Below are positions 16,241-24,854 of a DNA stretch of 64,000 bases, in pieces. The DNA is from Leadbetterella byssophila_A (GTDB taxonomy: Bacteria; Bacteroidota; Bacteroidia; Cytophagales; Spirosomataceae). The translations under genes and the position numbers were made by a program. Location of the stretch: contig JBEBRR010000004.1 in NCBI GenBank assembly GCA_040394735.1, positions 28,363 through 92,362 on the forward strand, read 5' to 3'. Under the pieces are notes generated by a model that made no database searches, was not told the DNA's origin, and was given only the letters and a program-made list of their open reading frames with translations. Position 1 is the stretch's first letter. Each line of letters begins with the position of its first letter.

Positions 16241-16677
16241 ATGAGCTGATGGAGATACACCGTTACCTGCCTCATAAGAAGCCGATGCTGATGGTAGACG
16301 GTATCCGGAGCATCACGGCAGAAGGGGTGGAGTGTGAATTTTATATTTCACCGGATTCGGTTTTTGCGGAAAACGGCTATCTGAGCGAGTCAGGAATGAT
16401 TGAAAATGCGGCTCAGACTTCCTCCTGTATTGTGGCCCAGACGTATTTTCTGGAAGAAACGGAGAATGAGGTGATCGGCTTTATCAGCTCTATCCGCAGT
16501 GTGGTTCTTTACGGTAAGCCCGCAACCGGCACCACCATCATCACCAGGGCCGAGCTCTTATCCCGGTTTGATTCGGAAAATTACAGTACATGCCGGGTAC
16601 TATGCCGGACTTTTCAGGAGGAAATATTACTTTTGGAAGGAGAAATCAATCTGTTTATCCGGGAAACAAGGCAATGA
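16237..16677 (+). CDS. Hotdog-fold 3-hydroxyacyl-ACP dehydratase-like protein, second of a pair
   Basis: A 146-residue hotdog protein related to the preceding one: HRYLPHKKPMLMVDGI corresponds to the FabZ opening and keeps a histidine (LPHKKP), and GMIENAAQTSSCIVAQTYF supplies the central-helix Glu. This one therefore looks catalytically more complete than its sister, in line with an unequal heterodimer. It starts ATGA on the stop of the previous gene and overlaps the next start in the same way. In aryl-polyene systems paired dehydratases build the conjugated chain; assignment to polyene or resorcinol branch is inference. Confidence 0.75.
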   Translation: MNELMEIHRYLPHKKPMLMVDGIRSITAEGVECEFYISPDSVFAENGYLSESGMIENAAQTSSCIVAQTYFLEETENEVIGFISSIRSVVLYGKPATGTTIITRAELLSRFDSENYSTCRVLCRTFQEEILLLEGEINLFIRETRQ

Positions 16678-17078
16678 AAAAGGAAGAAGTACCTCAGGAC
16701 AAGAGTAACCTGGCCTCCGCCAATATGCGGGAGCTGTGCTACGCCGTAGACAAAGACGGAAATTATACCACGGCGCTCAGTACGGGCTGGGAGCCTAAAA
16801 CCGTGGCGCTGGATAACTCCATTGCTGCCATTGAAGAATGGATAGAAGAGGCCCGCCGCAGGATCAGTGCCGGGGAGGCCAGTCCGATCCTGTATTTTAT
16901 GGAGCTGAATAAAATGGATCTCCAGGTGCTGGCCGGGTATACGGGCCTGTGGGCATGGCGGGTAAAACGGCATCTTAAGCCCGCGGTTTTTAAGCGGCTT
17001 AATGAGAAAATACTTGCGCGGTACGCCCGGGCTTTTAACATTTCCGTGGAAGAATTAAAAAACTATAAACCGGAATAA
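16674..17078 (+). CDS. Pigment-locus small protein with HTH-like C terminus
   Basis: A 134-residue soluble protein. The N-terminal half is unremarkable (a strand region RELCYAVDKDGNYTTALSTG, then an acidic helix). The C-terminal 60 residues read like a Cro/C1-type helix-turn-helix: LQVLAGYTGLWAWRVKRHLK, then FKRLNEKILARYARAFNISV, then EELKNYKPE. Basic residues lie where the recognition helix would be. It could regulate the locus or be an adaptor. I start at ATG 16674, which overlaps the previous stop as ATGA; an in-frame ATG at 16590 would bury 84 bases in the dehydratase gene. Confidence 0.7.
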   Translation: MKKEEVPQDKSNLASANMRELCYAVDKDGNYTTALSTGWEPKTVALDNSIAAIEEWIEEARRRISAGEASPILYFMELNKMDLQVLAGYTGLWAWRVKRHLKPAVFKRLNEKILARYARAFNISVEELKNYKPE

Positions 17079-18073
17079 TGGTTGTTGAATTTAAGCATCA
17101 TCAGTCGGCTCACTGTGAGAACGGAGTGGCCTCCAACCTGCTCCGGCATAACGGGCTGAATTTAAGCGAACCCATGATATTCGGCCTCGGTTCAGGCATT
17201 TTTTTTGTGTATATCCCTTTTCTGAAAGTGAACCACGCCCCGGCCATCAGCTACCGCCCGCAGCCCGGCATTATTTTTAGCCGTGTGGCCAGACGCCTGG
17301 GGATCCGGATAAAGCGGAAGAAATTTTCTGACCCGGGCGATGCGCAAAAGGCGCTGGAAGAAAACCTGGCCGGAGGGATCCCCACCGGTCTGCAGGTAGG
17401 AGTATTTCACCTGCCGTATTTTCCTGATCAGTATCGTTTCCATTTCAATGCCCATAACCTGGTGGTTTTCGGGAAAGAAAAAGGAAAATACCTGGTGAGT
17501 GACCCGGTGATGGAGTGTACCACCTCGCTGAGCCCCGAAGAGCTGGAAAAAGTGCGCTATGCCAAAGGTGCACTGGCGCCCCGGGGACAGATGTACTTCC
17601 CGATCCACATCCCGGAAAATATTGACCTCAAAAAAGCCATTGTTAAGGCCATCAAAAGCGCCTGTTCCACCATGCTGGCCCCGGTGCCCATCGTAGGTGT
17701 GAAAGGGGAGCGCCTGGTGGCACGGAAAATCCGGAAATGGCCGGAAAAAGTAGGCGTTAAAACCACCAATCACTACCTGGCGCAGATTGTACGGATGCAG
17801 GAGGAGATCGGTACGGGCGGTGGCGGCTTCCGTTATATCTATGCCGCCTTTTTGCAGGAAGCCGCTGATATCCTGGAAAAGCCGGAGCTGAAGGGATTAT
17901 CACAGGAAATGACCGCCATAGGCGATGAATGGCGCGACTTTGCCCTGAACGCCTCGCGTATTCTGAAAAACCGTAAGGCGGAAGACGGCATGTACCAGGC
18001 CCTGGCCGACCAGCTCGACGGCCTGGCCGACCGGGAAGAGGCATTCTTCAGGAAATTAAAGAAAGCAGTGTGA
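17078..18073 (+). CDS. BtrH N-terminal/DUF4872 domain protein
   Basis: A 331-residue soluble protein with the butirosin BtrH-like N-terminal domain (SAHCENGVASNLLRHNGLNL, papain-like fold with Cys at the start of the domain and His in FHFNAHNLVVFG) followed by a DUF4872-like helical domain. BtrH transfers an acyl chain from an ACP to an amine in butirosin biosynthesis, which makes an acyl-ACP-to-acceptor transferase role possible here; Cys and His are both present. This is inference from the family. The start ATG shares its A with the previous stop (TAATG), and it overlaps the ABC ATPase by four bases. Confidence 0.8.
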   Translation: MVVEFKHHQSAHCENGVASNLLRHNGLNLSEPMIFGLGSGIFFVYIPFLKVNHAPAISYRPQPGIIFSRVARRLGIRIKRKKFSDPGDAQKALEENLAGGIPTGLQVGVFHLPYFPDQYRFHFNAHNLVVFGKEKGKYLVSDPVMECTTSLSPEELEKVRYAKGALAPRGQMYFPIHIPENIDLKKAIVKAIKSACSTMLAPVPIVGVKGERLVARKIRKWPEKVGVKTTNHYLAQIVRMQEEIGTGGGGFRYIYAAFLQEAADILEKPELKGLSQEMTAIGDEWRDFALNASRILKNRKAEDGMYQALADQLDGLADREEAFFRKLKKAV

Positions 18074-18846
18074 GCGTGATAACAGAAAACAGGCCGGAAG
18101 CCATTATCCGGATTCATTCGCTGACTAAAAAATACCGGGAGGCCGAAGATTACTCGGTCAATGAGCTGACATTGACTATTCCCCGGGGGGAGATCTTCGG
18201 ACTGCTGGGTCCTAACGGGGCGGGAAAGACCACCCTGATCTCCATGCTTTGCGGACTGATCCGGCCTACCAGCGGCGACTTTACCATTAACGGCTGGTCT
18301 TACCGTTCGGAAGGTGAAAAAATCCGGAAAAATATGGGTGTGGTACCCCAGGAATATGCCCTGTACCCGTCGCTGACGGCAAAGGAAAACCTGCTCTATT
18401 TCGGCAGCATGTACGGAATGCGCGGACGCGCCCTCGAGCTGAAGGTGCAGGAGTACCTGGAGCACCTCGGGCTTTTAAAATACGCCGACAAAAAGATAGA
18501 AACATACTCCGGGGGGATGAAAAGGCGGGTCAACCTGATTGCGGGAATCCTTCATTCTCCCATGGTGCTGTTCCTCGATGAGCCCACGGTAGGGGTGGAC
18601 ATCCAGAGTAAAAACGTGATCATAGACTTTCTGAAAGCCTATAACCGTCAGGGAGCTACCCTCATTTATACTTCTCACCATCTCATTGAAGCGCAGGAAT
18701 TCTGTACCCGTGTGGCCATTCTTGACCACGGTCAGGTGCTGACGGAGGGCACCCCGCAGGAGCTCATCCAGGGTGTAAACCAGGCCCGCTCACTGGAGGA
18801 TGTGTTTTTATTTATGGTAGGAAAAGAATTGAGAGACTATGTATAA
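18070..18846 (+). CDS. ABC transporter ATP-binding protein
   Basis: A 258-residue nucleotide-binding subunit of an ABC-2-type exporter. Walker A is GPNGAGKT at 47-54, the signature YSGGMKRR, Walker B VLFLDEP, and the switch His in YTSHHLIEA. The start is GTG at 18070, overlapping the previous stop (GTGA); another GTG at 18076 is possible. Its partner permease begins before its stop. Placed inside the dar block, the pair probably exports the pigment or a precursor lipid from the inner membrane. Confidence 0.92.
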   Translation: MSVITENRPEAIIRIHSLTKKYREAEDYSVNELTLTIPRGEIFGLLGPNGAGKTTLISMLCGLIRPTSGDFTINGWSYRSEGEKIRKNMGVVPQEYALYPSLTAKENLLYFGSMYGMRGRALELKVQEYLEHLGLLKYADKKIETYSGGMKRRVNLIAGILHSPMVLFLDEPTVGVDIQSKNVIIDFLKAYNRQGATLIYTSHHLIEAQEFCTRVAILDHGQVLTEGTPQELIQGVNQARSLEDVFLFMVGKELRDYV

Positions 18847-20113
18847 GCTTTGGGCATCCGTAAAAAAAGAGGGGCTGCTGCTGCTGAGGGATGCCGGGGC
18901 GCTGATCATCCTGTTTGTGATGCCGCTGGCGCTGATCATCACGGTAACCCTGATTCAGCAGGGATCGTTTAAGGCCCTGAGCAATGCCAAAATTCCGGTA
19001 TTGCTGATCGATAATGACCACGGCAATGTTTCCGGAGGTATCCGCGAAAACCTGGAAAACAGCGGAAGCTTCGAGATCGTCTCGGAAAAAGAAGGTCAGC
19101 CCCTGACCGAGAAGCAGGCCCGTGATGAAGTCTTTAAGGGGCGCTACCCCATGGCGGTAATCGTGCCTGAAAACCTTTCGGCAGACCTGAATCAGAAGGT
19201 GAAGGTAAATGTAGACAAGATCCTGAAAGACGTAGGGCTGGGAGAAGACAGCCTGGCTGCTTTCCGGGAGGTAGAGACCAAAGAAATCCGGCTCTATTTT
19301 GATCCGGCTACCCAGCTGGCCTTCAAGAGCGCGGTGAAGAACAATATTGACAAGATGGTTTCCGAGCTGGAGGTGCAGTCGGTTTACGCGCTTTTCCAGG
19401 AACAGCTGAGCGACAGCGTGGCCATTCTCAGCCAGAAGTCCTTTCTTCATTTCCGGGAGATTATGCCCGTTGACGGCAGCCGTGAGGTGATTCCCAATGC
19501 CACCCAGCACAATGTGCCGGCGTGGACGTTGTTTGCTATTTTCTTTATCGTGATCCCGCTTTCCATTAACCTGGTGAAGGAAAAAGGACAGGGAACGCTG
19601 GTGCGCCTGCGTACCTTGCCTATGCCCTACAGTGTGGTCATCATGGGAAAAACCCTGACTTTCCTGGTGATCTGCATGATCCAGTTCTACCTCATGGTAG
19701 CGGTAGGCGTTTTCCTGTTTCCGTTCCTGGGACTGGAGCCCATGCAGGTAGGAGGAAAACTGATCCTGATGAGCCTGGTGGCCCTTTGCTCCGGTTTTGC
19801 AGCCATCGGTTTCGGCATTCTCCTGGGCACGGTCAGCCAGACCCAGGAGCAGTCGGCCCCTTTCGGTGCCACCTCAGTGGTTATCCTGGCGGCTATCGGC
19901 GGGGTTTGGGTACCGGTGTTTGCCATGCCGGCTTTTATGCAGTTTGTTTCCGGGCTCTCTCCTATGAACTGGGGGCTGAATGCATTTTATGACGTGATTC
20001 TCCGGAATTCTGACCTGGGGACTATCCTGCCCCGGTTGGTCTTGCTGCTGGTGTTTTTTGTAATTATGGTAGGAATTTCTATCCTGTATGATGAAAAGAA
20101 AAGAGCCGTATAA
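18839..20113 (+). CDS. ABC-2 type transporter permease
   Basis: A 424-residue permease with one N-terminal transmembrane helix (ALIILFVMPLALIITVTLI), a long periplasmic domain of about 190 residues and five more helices in the C-terminal half (for example LFAIFFIVIPLSINLV, VVILAAIGGVWVPVFAMPAF and a final LVLLLVFFVIMVGISILY). This YhfS/DrrB-type layout with a large extracytoplasmic loop is common in lipid and drug exporters. It overlaps its ATPase by eight bases and the thioesterase by 26 bases, so the three are one transcription unit. Confidence 0.9.
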   Translation: MYKLWASVKKEGLLLLRDAGALIILFVMPLALIITVTLIQQGSFKALSNAKIPVLLIDNDHGNVSGGIRENLENSGSFEIVSEKEGQPLTEKQARDEVFKGRYPMAVIVPENLSADLNQKVKVNVDKILKDVGLGEDSLAAFREVETKEIRLYFDPATQLAFKSAVKNNIDKMVSELEVQSVYALFQEQLSDSVAILSQKSFLHFREIMPVDGSREVIPNATQHNVPAWTLFAIFFIVIPLSINLVKEKGQGTLVRLRTLPMPYSVVIMGKTLTFLVICMIQFYLMVAVGVFLFPFLGLEPMQVGGKLILMSLVALCSGFAAIGFGILLGTVSQTQEQSAPFGATSVVILAAIGGVWVPVFAMPAFMQFVSGLSPMNWGLNAFYDVILRNSDLGTILPRLVLLLVFFVIMVGISILYDEKKRAV

Positions 20114-20531
20114 AATTTTTGAACAGCTCACCGTGAGCTGTGATTTCCGGGTACGGTTTAATGAGACCGATCCGCTGGGGATTGTATGGCACGGCAATTA
20201 TATCAAATACTTTGAAGACGGCCGCGAGGCTTTTGGCCGTAAGTACGGCATCTCTTACCTCGATGTGCAGGCGGCAGGTTATACCACCCCCATTGTCAGA
20301 ACCGTTTGTGAGCATAAACTGCCGCTCCGTTATGGGGAGACCGGCCGGGTGGAAACCGCCCTGGTCGATTCACCCGCAGCCAAGATGATCTTCCTGTTTA
20401 CCATTCGTAACAGCCGGAACGAGGTGGTTTGCACCGGTGAGACCACACAGGTCTTCGTGGATAGTTCCGGTGAGTTATCGCTTACTTATCCTGATTTCTT
20501 TAGCCGCTGGCGGGAGAGCGTAGTCGGGTAA
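20088..20531 (+). CDS. Acyl-CoA/ACP thioesterase, 4-hydroxybenzoyl-CoA thioesterase type
   Basis: A 147-residue hotdog protein. The motif RFNETDPLGIVWHGNYIKYF holds the catalytic Asp of the 4-HBA thioesterase family (D-P-L-G-I-V-W-H-G-N-Y). In FcsT-like proteins of pigment loci this enzyme can release or proof-read acyl chains. It begins with two ATGs in a row (20088 and 20091), within the end of the permease gene. It is the last gene of block 1; a hairpin at 20578-20599 separates it from the minus-strand genes. Confidence 0.85.
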   Translation: MMKRKEPYKIFEQLTVSCDFRVRFNETDPLGIVWHGNYIKYFEDGREAFGRKYGISYLDVQAAGYTTPIVRTVCEHKLPLRYGETGRVETALVDSPAAKMIFLFTIRNSRNEVVCTGETTQVFVDSSGELSLTYPDFFSRWRESVVG

Positions 20532-20577
20532 AATCAGGATTAAACGTCTGCCTGTTTCTAACAGATAGTACAGATAT

Positions 20578-20599
20578 CACAGATTTTTAATAATCTGTG
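20578..20599. terminator. Hairpin between converging genes
   Basis: Perfect 8-base arms CACAGATT and AATCTGTG with a TTTAAT loop lie between the thioesterase stop (20531) and the end of the minus-strand barrel gene (20626). They could end transcription from both sides, although only a weak T-tract follows. Confidence 0.5.
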
Positions 20600-20625
20600 A
20601 GTATGCGTGTAATTTGTGAGTCCCC

Positions 20626-21201
20626 TCAGAATTTAAATCCAAAGTTGGTGCTCAGCTGCACGGTTCCACCAATATCATTCGGCTTATAGGCGCTTTTATC
20701 CACATAAAGAAGGCCGAAGCCCAGGTTGATGCCCATCGTGAATTTACGGGAGATGTCGAAGTTGACATAATTGGTGACCATTACACCGATTCGGGTGTTA
20801 TTGGCGCGCTGATGAAGATCTGACCAGCTTCCGTCGGGATTGTAACCGGTAGACTCATAATAGTATCTTTTGCCAGCTCCCAAGACCAGGTTTGAACCGA
20901 TGGCATATTTCACCGGCCTTTCCGTCGACGCAGGATAAAACTTGAAGCCCGGTGTGAAATAGAAATAGGCGGGGCTCGAGACACTTTCATCCCAATACAG
21001 ATTATGCTGACGGAAGACAATATCCAGCGGGAATACCAGGCTGAGCCTGGAGTTTTTTGCGAGGTACTTTTCAAAGCTGATACCTACAGTGGTGCCTATC
21101 TCATTAACTCCAACCGGCGAAAAACGTATGGCATTGGTTTCATCCTGGGAAAAGACAAGGCCTGAAAGGAGAAGAAGCGCTGATGTCAGGTATTTTTTCA
21201 T
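20626..21201 (-). CDS. Small outer-membrane beta-barrel protein
   Basis: A 191-residue exported protein with signal peptide MKKYLTSALLLLSGLVFSQ. The mature part has amphipathic strands (VGTTVGISFEKYL-like, SRLSLVFPLDIVFR, AYFYFTPGFKFYP, FTMGINLGFGLLYV) ending in a C-terminal aromatic strand (VQLSTNFGFKF), as for BAM-inserted barrels. The family is not recognised. It lies in a two-gene minus-strand island with the glycoside hydrolase at 21265, inside the pigment locus; whether it belongs to the pigment system is unclear. Confidence 0.75.
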   Translation of the reverse strand: MKKYLTSALLLLSGLVFSQDETNAIRFSPVGVNEIGTTVGISFEKYLAKNSRLSLVFPLDIVFRQHNLYWDESVSSPAYFYFTPGFKFYPASTERPVKYAIGSNLVLGAGKRYYYESTGYNPDGSWSDLHQRANNTRIGVMVTNYVNFDISRKFTMGINLGFGLLYVDKSAYKPNDIGGTVQLSTNFGFKF

Positions 21202-21264
21202 ATCCGTGCGATTGATTCTTTATCATATAAACTTCCGGAACTCCGGTTTTATTGCCTGAACAGG

Positions 21265-23067
21265 TCAGGGTAAGCTAACCGTAAGCGGCATATCCGGAGG
21301 GTTGGTTTTGGCCGCAAGTTTACCGTCTATCCATACATACAATCGGGGCTGATCTCCTTTTTTTCTGCGGTTCCCGTCTTTTTTCCAGGCGATGTCCACA
21401 TCATGACCGTGGTACCGGAGGTTTCCCAGGAAAAAATACTCCCATTTTCCTTCAGGCAGGAGGGGATGAAGGGTAAAACTGTTTTCGTGAGAAGGCGAAA
21501 ATCCGATCAGGTCTTCGATAATAATATCGGGAAAGGTGGAATGAAAATAGTCTTTTTCGCCTCCAAATTCCGTACCGGCGCTCGGAATGTACCATTCACC
21601 GATGTTCAGTTGCTCCCGGCCGTGCAGGACCGTTAGTTTTTCAATATGGTCAAAAAGCAGTTCCTTCTCTTTTACGCCGGCCTTCTTTTGGTAATAACGG
21701 AGGTAGTTGGCAAAACCTTTACTGACTACTGAATTCTGGAAAGGCCAGCCTCTGCCGTTCCAGGCGTAAGCCTGTTCGTTATAGTACGGATGCTGCCGTT
21801 CGGCGGTGGTCATTCCCCGGGCATTGTAAAAGCCCTGCTCTGATCCGAGCATCTCCCAGGCTTTCCGGTAGCGTTGGGCACTGTCTTCCGGGACCAGGCG
21901 GAAATACCAGGGCGTATAGCCCACAGACTCTCTGACCCGTGCTTCAAAATCGCGCGCACCGTACAGGTTGTCTCCGGCGCTGAACGTATTGAAGAAATGA
22001 TCTTCCTGGTTCCAGAGGGTTTCAAGCACTTTGTTTTGAAGGACGCCGGCCTTCAGGTCATACAGGCCGGCCTTGACGGAGTCGGTTCCGGCAAGACGGT
22101 AAAGATCTGCCAGTGATTTAAGATTTCCGTACATATAGGCGTTGACAGACGGACGAACGAGGTAAAAATCAGGATAACCACCGCGGTAGGCTTCGGGGTA
22201 TTGCCTGGCGTTTTCGGTTTTGCCGGCCCGGCCCGTAGCGGACCAGCCAAGATAATAATCTTTCCAGGTGTCCGGGGTATAAATGTCGTAAGCCCCTTCG
22301 CTTGCAATTAACCCGAGCACTGCCGAGAGGCTGAATTCCATGCCGTCATACAGATCCAGGATTTTGTACATTCCTTCGGTTTTCGCTCCCGGGCGCTGTA
22401 CGGTGAAGAGGCTGTCCCATACCTGCTGATGGTTTTCAAGATGGGGAAGAATTCCTTTCAGCCAGGAAGAGTCAGGATGTATTTTGAGGTAGGCGTCAAT
22501 ACCGTTGATCATCCAGCTGGAATAGTGATGGCTTTCAGGACGGCTGAGGTAAGTCAGGAAGTTGGCATTTTCTCTTTGAAGAAGCCGGGAGGCAGAGCCC
22601 CGCATGAAGTAATCGGCATAGGATCTCAGGTATTGCGGATCACGCAGCCACCTGATGTCATAAAACTGATGCCCGGCGGGACAGGTGATCGCACCGCTTC
22701 GCGAAGCCCAGGGCTTAACGCCGAAAAATTCGGTTACTACCCGGTATTTTTTATGATCTGCGGGGTCATCGTACTCTTTCAGATGTTTGGAGATCATCCA
22801 CCACCGGTAATTATATACTTTAGTGAAGCGGGGATCGGAGCATGCGAAAACCGGGATGTTCTTTTTCAGGAACTCCGGGTTGTTAAAAGGCCCGTCTGAA
22901 GGTGGTCGGCCGGTATATCCCTGAAATTCAACGGTATGGGTTTCCAGTTCCGCATAGGCGGAAGCAAGAAGCGACTGCCGTTCCTTATAAAGGGAACGGG
23001 TGGAAGGGGCAGCGCACGACAGGCAGGCCACCACCGTTGCGAGGAGGCAGCAATTCATTTTTAGCAT
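21265..23067 (-). CDS. Lipoprotein glycoside hydrolase with (alpha/alpha)6 barrel, MGH1-like
   Basis: A 600-residue predicted lipoprotein; the lipobox is ACLSC with the cysteine at residue 18. The remainder resembles MGH1/GH63-type (alpha/alpha)6-barrel glycosidases: YRWWMISKHLKEY near the start, DIRWLRDPQYLRSYADYFM, and NEQAYAWNGRGWPFQNSVV, which is the W-x-G-x-x-W-P motif that lines the active site in GH63/GH37 relatives. A short C-terminal beta domain follows (FFLGNLRYHGHDVDIAWKKD). Members cut small alpha-glucosides or mannosylglycerate; the substrate cannot be named here. TAATTTAG near the start may be a degraded -7 box. It is divergent from the ketosynthase at 23179. Confidence 0.7.
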   Translation of the reverse strand: MLKMNCCLLATVVACLSCAAPSTRSLYKERQSLLASAYAELETHTVEFQGYTGRPPSDGPFNNPEFLKKNIPVFACSDPRFTKVYNYRWWMISKHLKEYDDPADHKKYRVVTEFFGVKPWASRSGAITCPAGHQFYDIRWLRDPQYLRSYADYFMRGSASRLLQRENANFLTYLSRPESHHYSSWMINGIDAYLKIHPDSSWLKGILPHLENHQQVWDSLFTVQRPGAKTEGMYKILDLYDGMEFSLSAVLGLIASEGAYDIYTPDTWKDYYLGWSATGRAGKTENARQYPEAYRGGYPDFYLVRPSVNAYMYGNLKSLADLYRLAGTDSVKAGLYDLKAGVLQNKVLETLWNQEDHFFNTFSAGDNLYGARDFEARVRESVGYTPWYFRLVPEDSAQRYRKAWEMLGSEQGFYNARGMTTAERQHPYYNEQAYAWNGRGWPFQNSVVSKGFANYLRYYQKKAGVKEKELLFDHIEKLTVLHGREQLNIGEWYIPSAGTEFGGEKDYFHSTFPDIIIEDLIGFSPSHENSFTLHPLLPEGKWEYFFLGNLRYHGHDVDIAWKKDGNRRKKGDQPRLYVWIDGKLAAKTNPPDMPLTVSLP

Positions 23068-23150
23068 TCGCTAAATTAAGAATTTTTCGGGAAAACCGGG
23101 AGCGCGGGCATGCCGTACCCCGGTTTATTTTTTACTTTCCGTATTTCCCT

Positions 23151-23158
23151 TAAATTTG
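23151..23158 (+). promoter_or_regulatory. -7 promoter box for flexirubin block 2
   Basis: TAAATTTG, a full TAnnTTTG match, 21 bases before the ketosynthase ATG at 23179. No -33 TTTG is visible upstream. Confidence 0.55.
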
Positions 23159-23178
23159 CAGACCTTTAGCTCCGGCAC

Positions 23179-24267
23179 ATGAGTTTTATCGTTGACTACA
23201 ATTGCTTTACTCCCCTCGGAGCCGACCTGCAGACCACGCTGTGCCGGCTGGAAGAGGGTGTAAGCGGTATTCAGCTATTTGAAGACAGGGAGCTGCTTCC
23301 GGTTCCGTATTATGCGGCGCGGTTTCCGGAGCCGGTAGCGGTGCACCAGGGATTTACCCGCCTGGAAAACATGCTGATCCGGGCGCTGGAGCCGGTGCTT
23401 GAACGTAACCCGGTTCAGGGGAGGGCGCTTTTGCTGGTGTCTACTACCAAAGGCAACATCCGGGAGATCAGCGCAACCGGGCCCGGGGAGGGGGCATTCC
23501 TGCCGGTAATGGCCGGAAAAGTGGCCCGGTATTTTGGTTTCGGAGAAACACCCTGGGTAGTTTCCAATGCCTGTGTTTCGGGTATCCTGGCGGTGGCTGT
23601 AGCCGGAAGGCTGATTGATGCAGGCATTTTTGATACAGTTTATGTAGTGGCGGGAGATGAGGTGACGGAATTTGTTCTGAGCGGGTTTGCCGGTTTTCAG
23701 GCCCTGAGTTCCGGCCCGTGCCGTCCCTATGATAAAAATCGTGACGGGGTGACGCTGGGCGAAGCAGCAGCGGCCGTGCTGGTATCCAAAGATCCCGGTT
23801 TGTTTCGGATAGCGGGTGACGGTGCCGTGAATGATGCCAACCACATCTCGGGACCTTCACGTACCGGTGAAGGATTGTACCGGAGTATCTGCCGGGCATT
23901 GGAAGAAGCAGGTCTGAGCGCCACGGAACTGGACTTTATTTCCGCGCATGGCACCGCTACGGAATATAACGATGAAATGGAGGCGATAGCGCTGGACCGG
24001 CTGGGGCTGAACGAAGTGCCGGTTAACAGCCTGAAAGGTTATTTCGGCCATACGCTGGGGGCTTCAGGCCTGCTCGAAGCCGTTATCTCTTTTGAGTCGG
24101 CCCGGAAGGGGATCCTTTACCCTTCGCTGGGTTTTGAAACCCCGGGTGTGTCCCGGTCAATTCACGTGGTGGAACAGCCGGAAAAGAAGCCGGTCAGGTA
24201 TTTTATGAAAACGGCTTCGGGTTTCGGAGGCTGCAACACCGCTGTAATTTTTGAAAAGCTGCATTGA
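23179..24267 (+). CDS. Beta-ketoacyl-ACP synthase (aryl-polyene type), KS 1
   Basis: A 362-residue ketosynthase of the FabF/KS II fold, shorter than canonical FabF at about 410. The catalytic Cys132 lies in VSNACVSGILA, His in ISAHGTATEYND and the second His in LKGYFGHTLGAS, so the Cys-His-His triad is intact. A C-terminal GFGGCNTAVIFEK matches the KS end. In aryl-polyene loci such KS enzymes initiate or extend the chain. It has a separate promoter and shares its stop with a TTG start (TTGA) of the next gene. Confidence 0.88.
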   Translation: MSFIVDYNCFTPLGADLQTTLCRLEEGVSGIQLFEDRELLPVPYYAARFPEPVAVHQGFTRLENMLIRALEPVLERNPVQGRALLLVSTTKGNIREISATGPGEGAFLPVMAGKVARYFGFGETPWVVSNACVSGILAVAVAGRLIDAGIFDTVYVVAGDEVTEFVLSGFAGFQALSSGPCRPYDKNRDGVTLGEAAAAVLVSKDPGLFRIAGDGAVNDANHISGPSRTGEGLYRSICRALEEAGLSATELDFISAHGTATEYNDEMEAIALDRLGLNEVPVNSLKGYFGHTLGASGLLEAVISFESARKGILYPSLGFETPGVSRSIHVVEQPEKKPVRYFMKTASGFGGCNTAVIFEKLH

Positions 24268-24854
24268 ACGACAGATTCTACATACAAAATTACTGCGAGA
24301 TCAGAAACGGCGAGATCCTCCTGAACGGGGAGCGTGTTTTCTCTGCCGGGAATGAAAGCTTTACGGATTTTGCCAAAATGGCTTACCGGCACTTGGCGAT
24401 CGCCTATCCGAAATTTTTTAAAATGGATAAGCTCAGCAAGCTGGCGTTCCTGGCCTCTTCCCAGTTATTAAGCGAAGAGAGCAATACAGCGCTGGTCTTT
24501 GCCAACCGTTCGTCTTCCCTGGATACCGACGTGATTTACCAATGTTCTATCGGGGATAAGGAAGCCTGGTATCCCAGTCCGGCAGTGTTTGTTTATACCC
24601 TGCCTAACATTTGTTTGGGAGAAATCAGCATAAAGTATAAACTTTATTCAGAAAATAGTTTCTTTGTGTTTGAAAACTTCCCGGCGGCGTTTTTCCCGGC
24701 TTATGCCGGTCTCCTGATCAGAACGCGAAAAGCAGATGACGTGCTGTGCGGATGGGTGGAGATACTGGAAGAAGATTACCGCGCTTTCGTGTACCGGGTA
24801 GGAAAAGAAGGCCTTATAGAGCATAATGAACAGAATTTAAACAGATTGATATAA
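24264..24854 (+). CDS. Pigment-locus protein of uncertain function, KS-associated
   Basis: A 196-residue soluble protein. I recognise no catalytic motif with confidence; related genes in flexirubin loci are often labelled 3-oxoacyl-ACP synthase, but the Cys-His-His triad is not visible here. The segment FKMDKLSKLAFLASSQLLSE resembles the helix before the active-site loop of KS enzymes, which suggests a decayed or minimal KS-like fold or an accessory subunit. The start is TTG (24264-24266), which overlaps the previous stop; no ATG upstream fits. It is followed directly by the ACP. Confidence 0.65.
   Translation: MNDRFYIQNYCEIRNGEILLNGERVFSAGNESFTDFAKMAYRHLAIAYPKFFKMDKLSKLAFLASSQLLSEESNTALVFANRSSSLDTDVIYQCSIGDKEAWYPSPAVFVYTLPNICLGEISIKYKLYSENSFFVFENFPAAFFPAYAGLLIRTRKADDVLCGWVEILEEDYRAFVYRVGKEGLIEHNEQNLNRLI

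Noticed and set aside
20626..23067. Minus-strand island as a mobile element
   Set aside because: No transposase, integrase or terminal repeats were seen at its edges.
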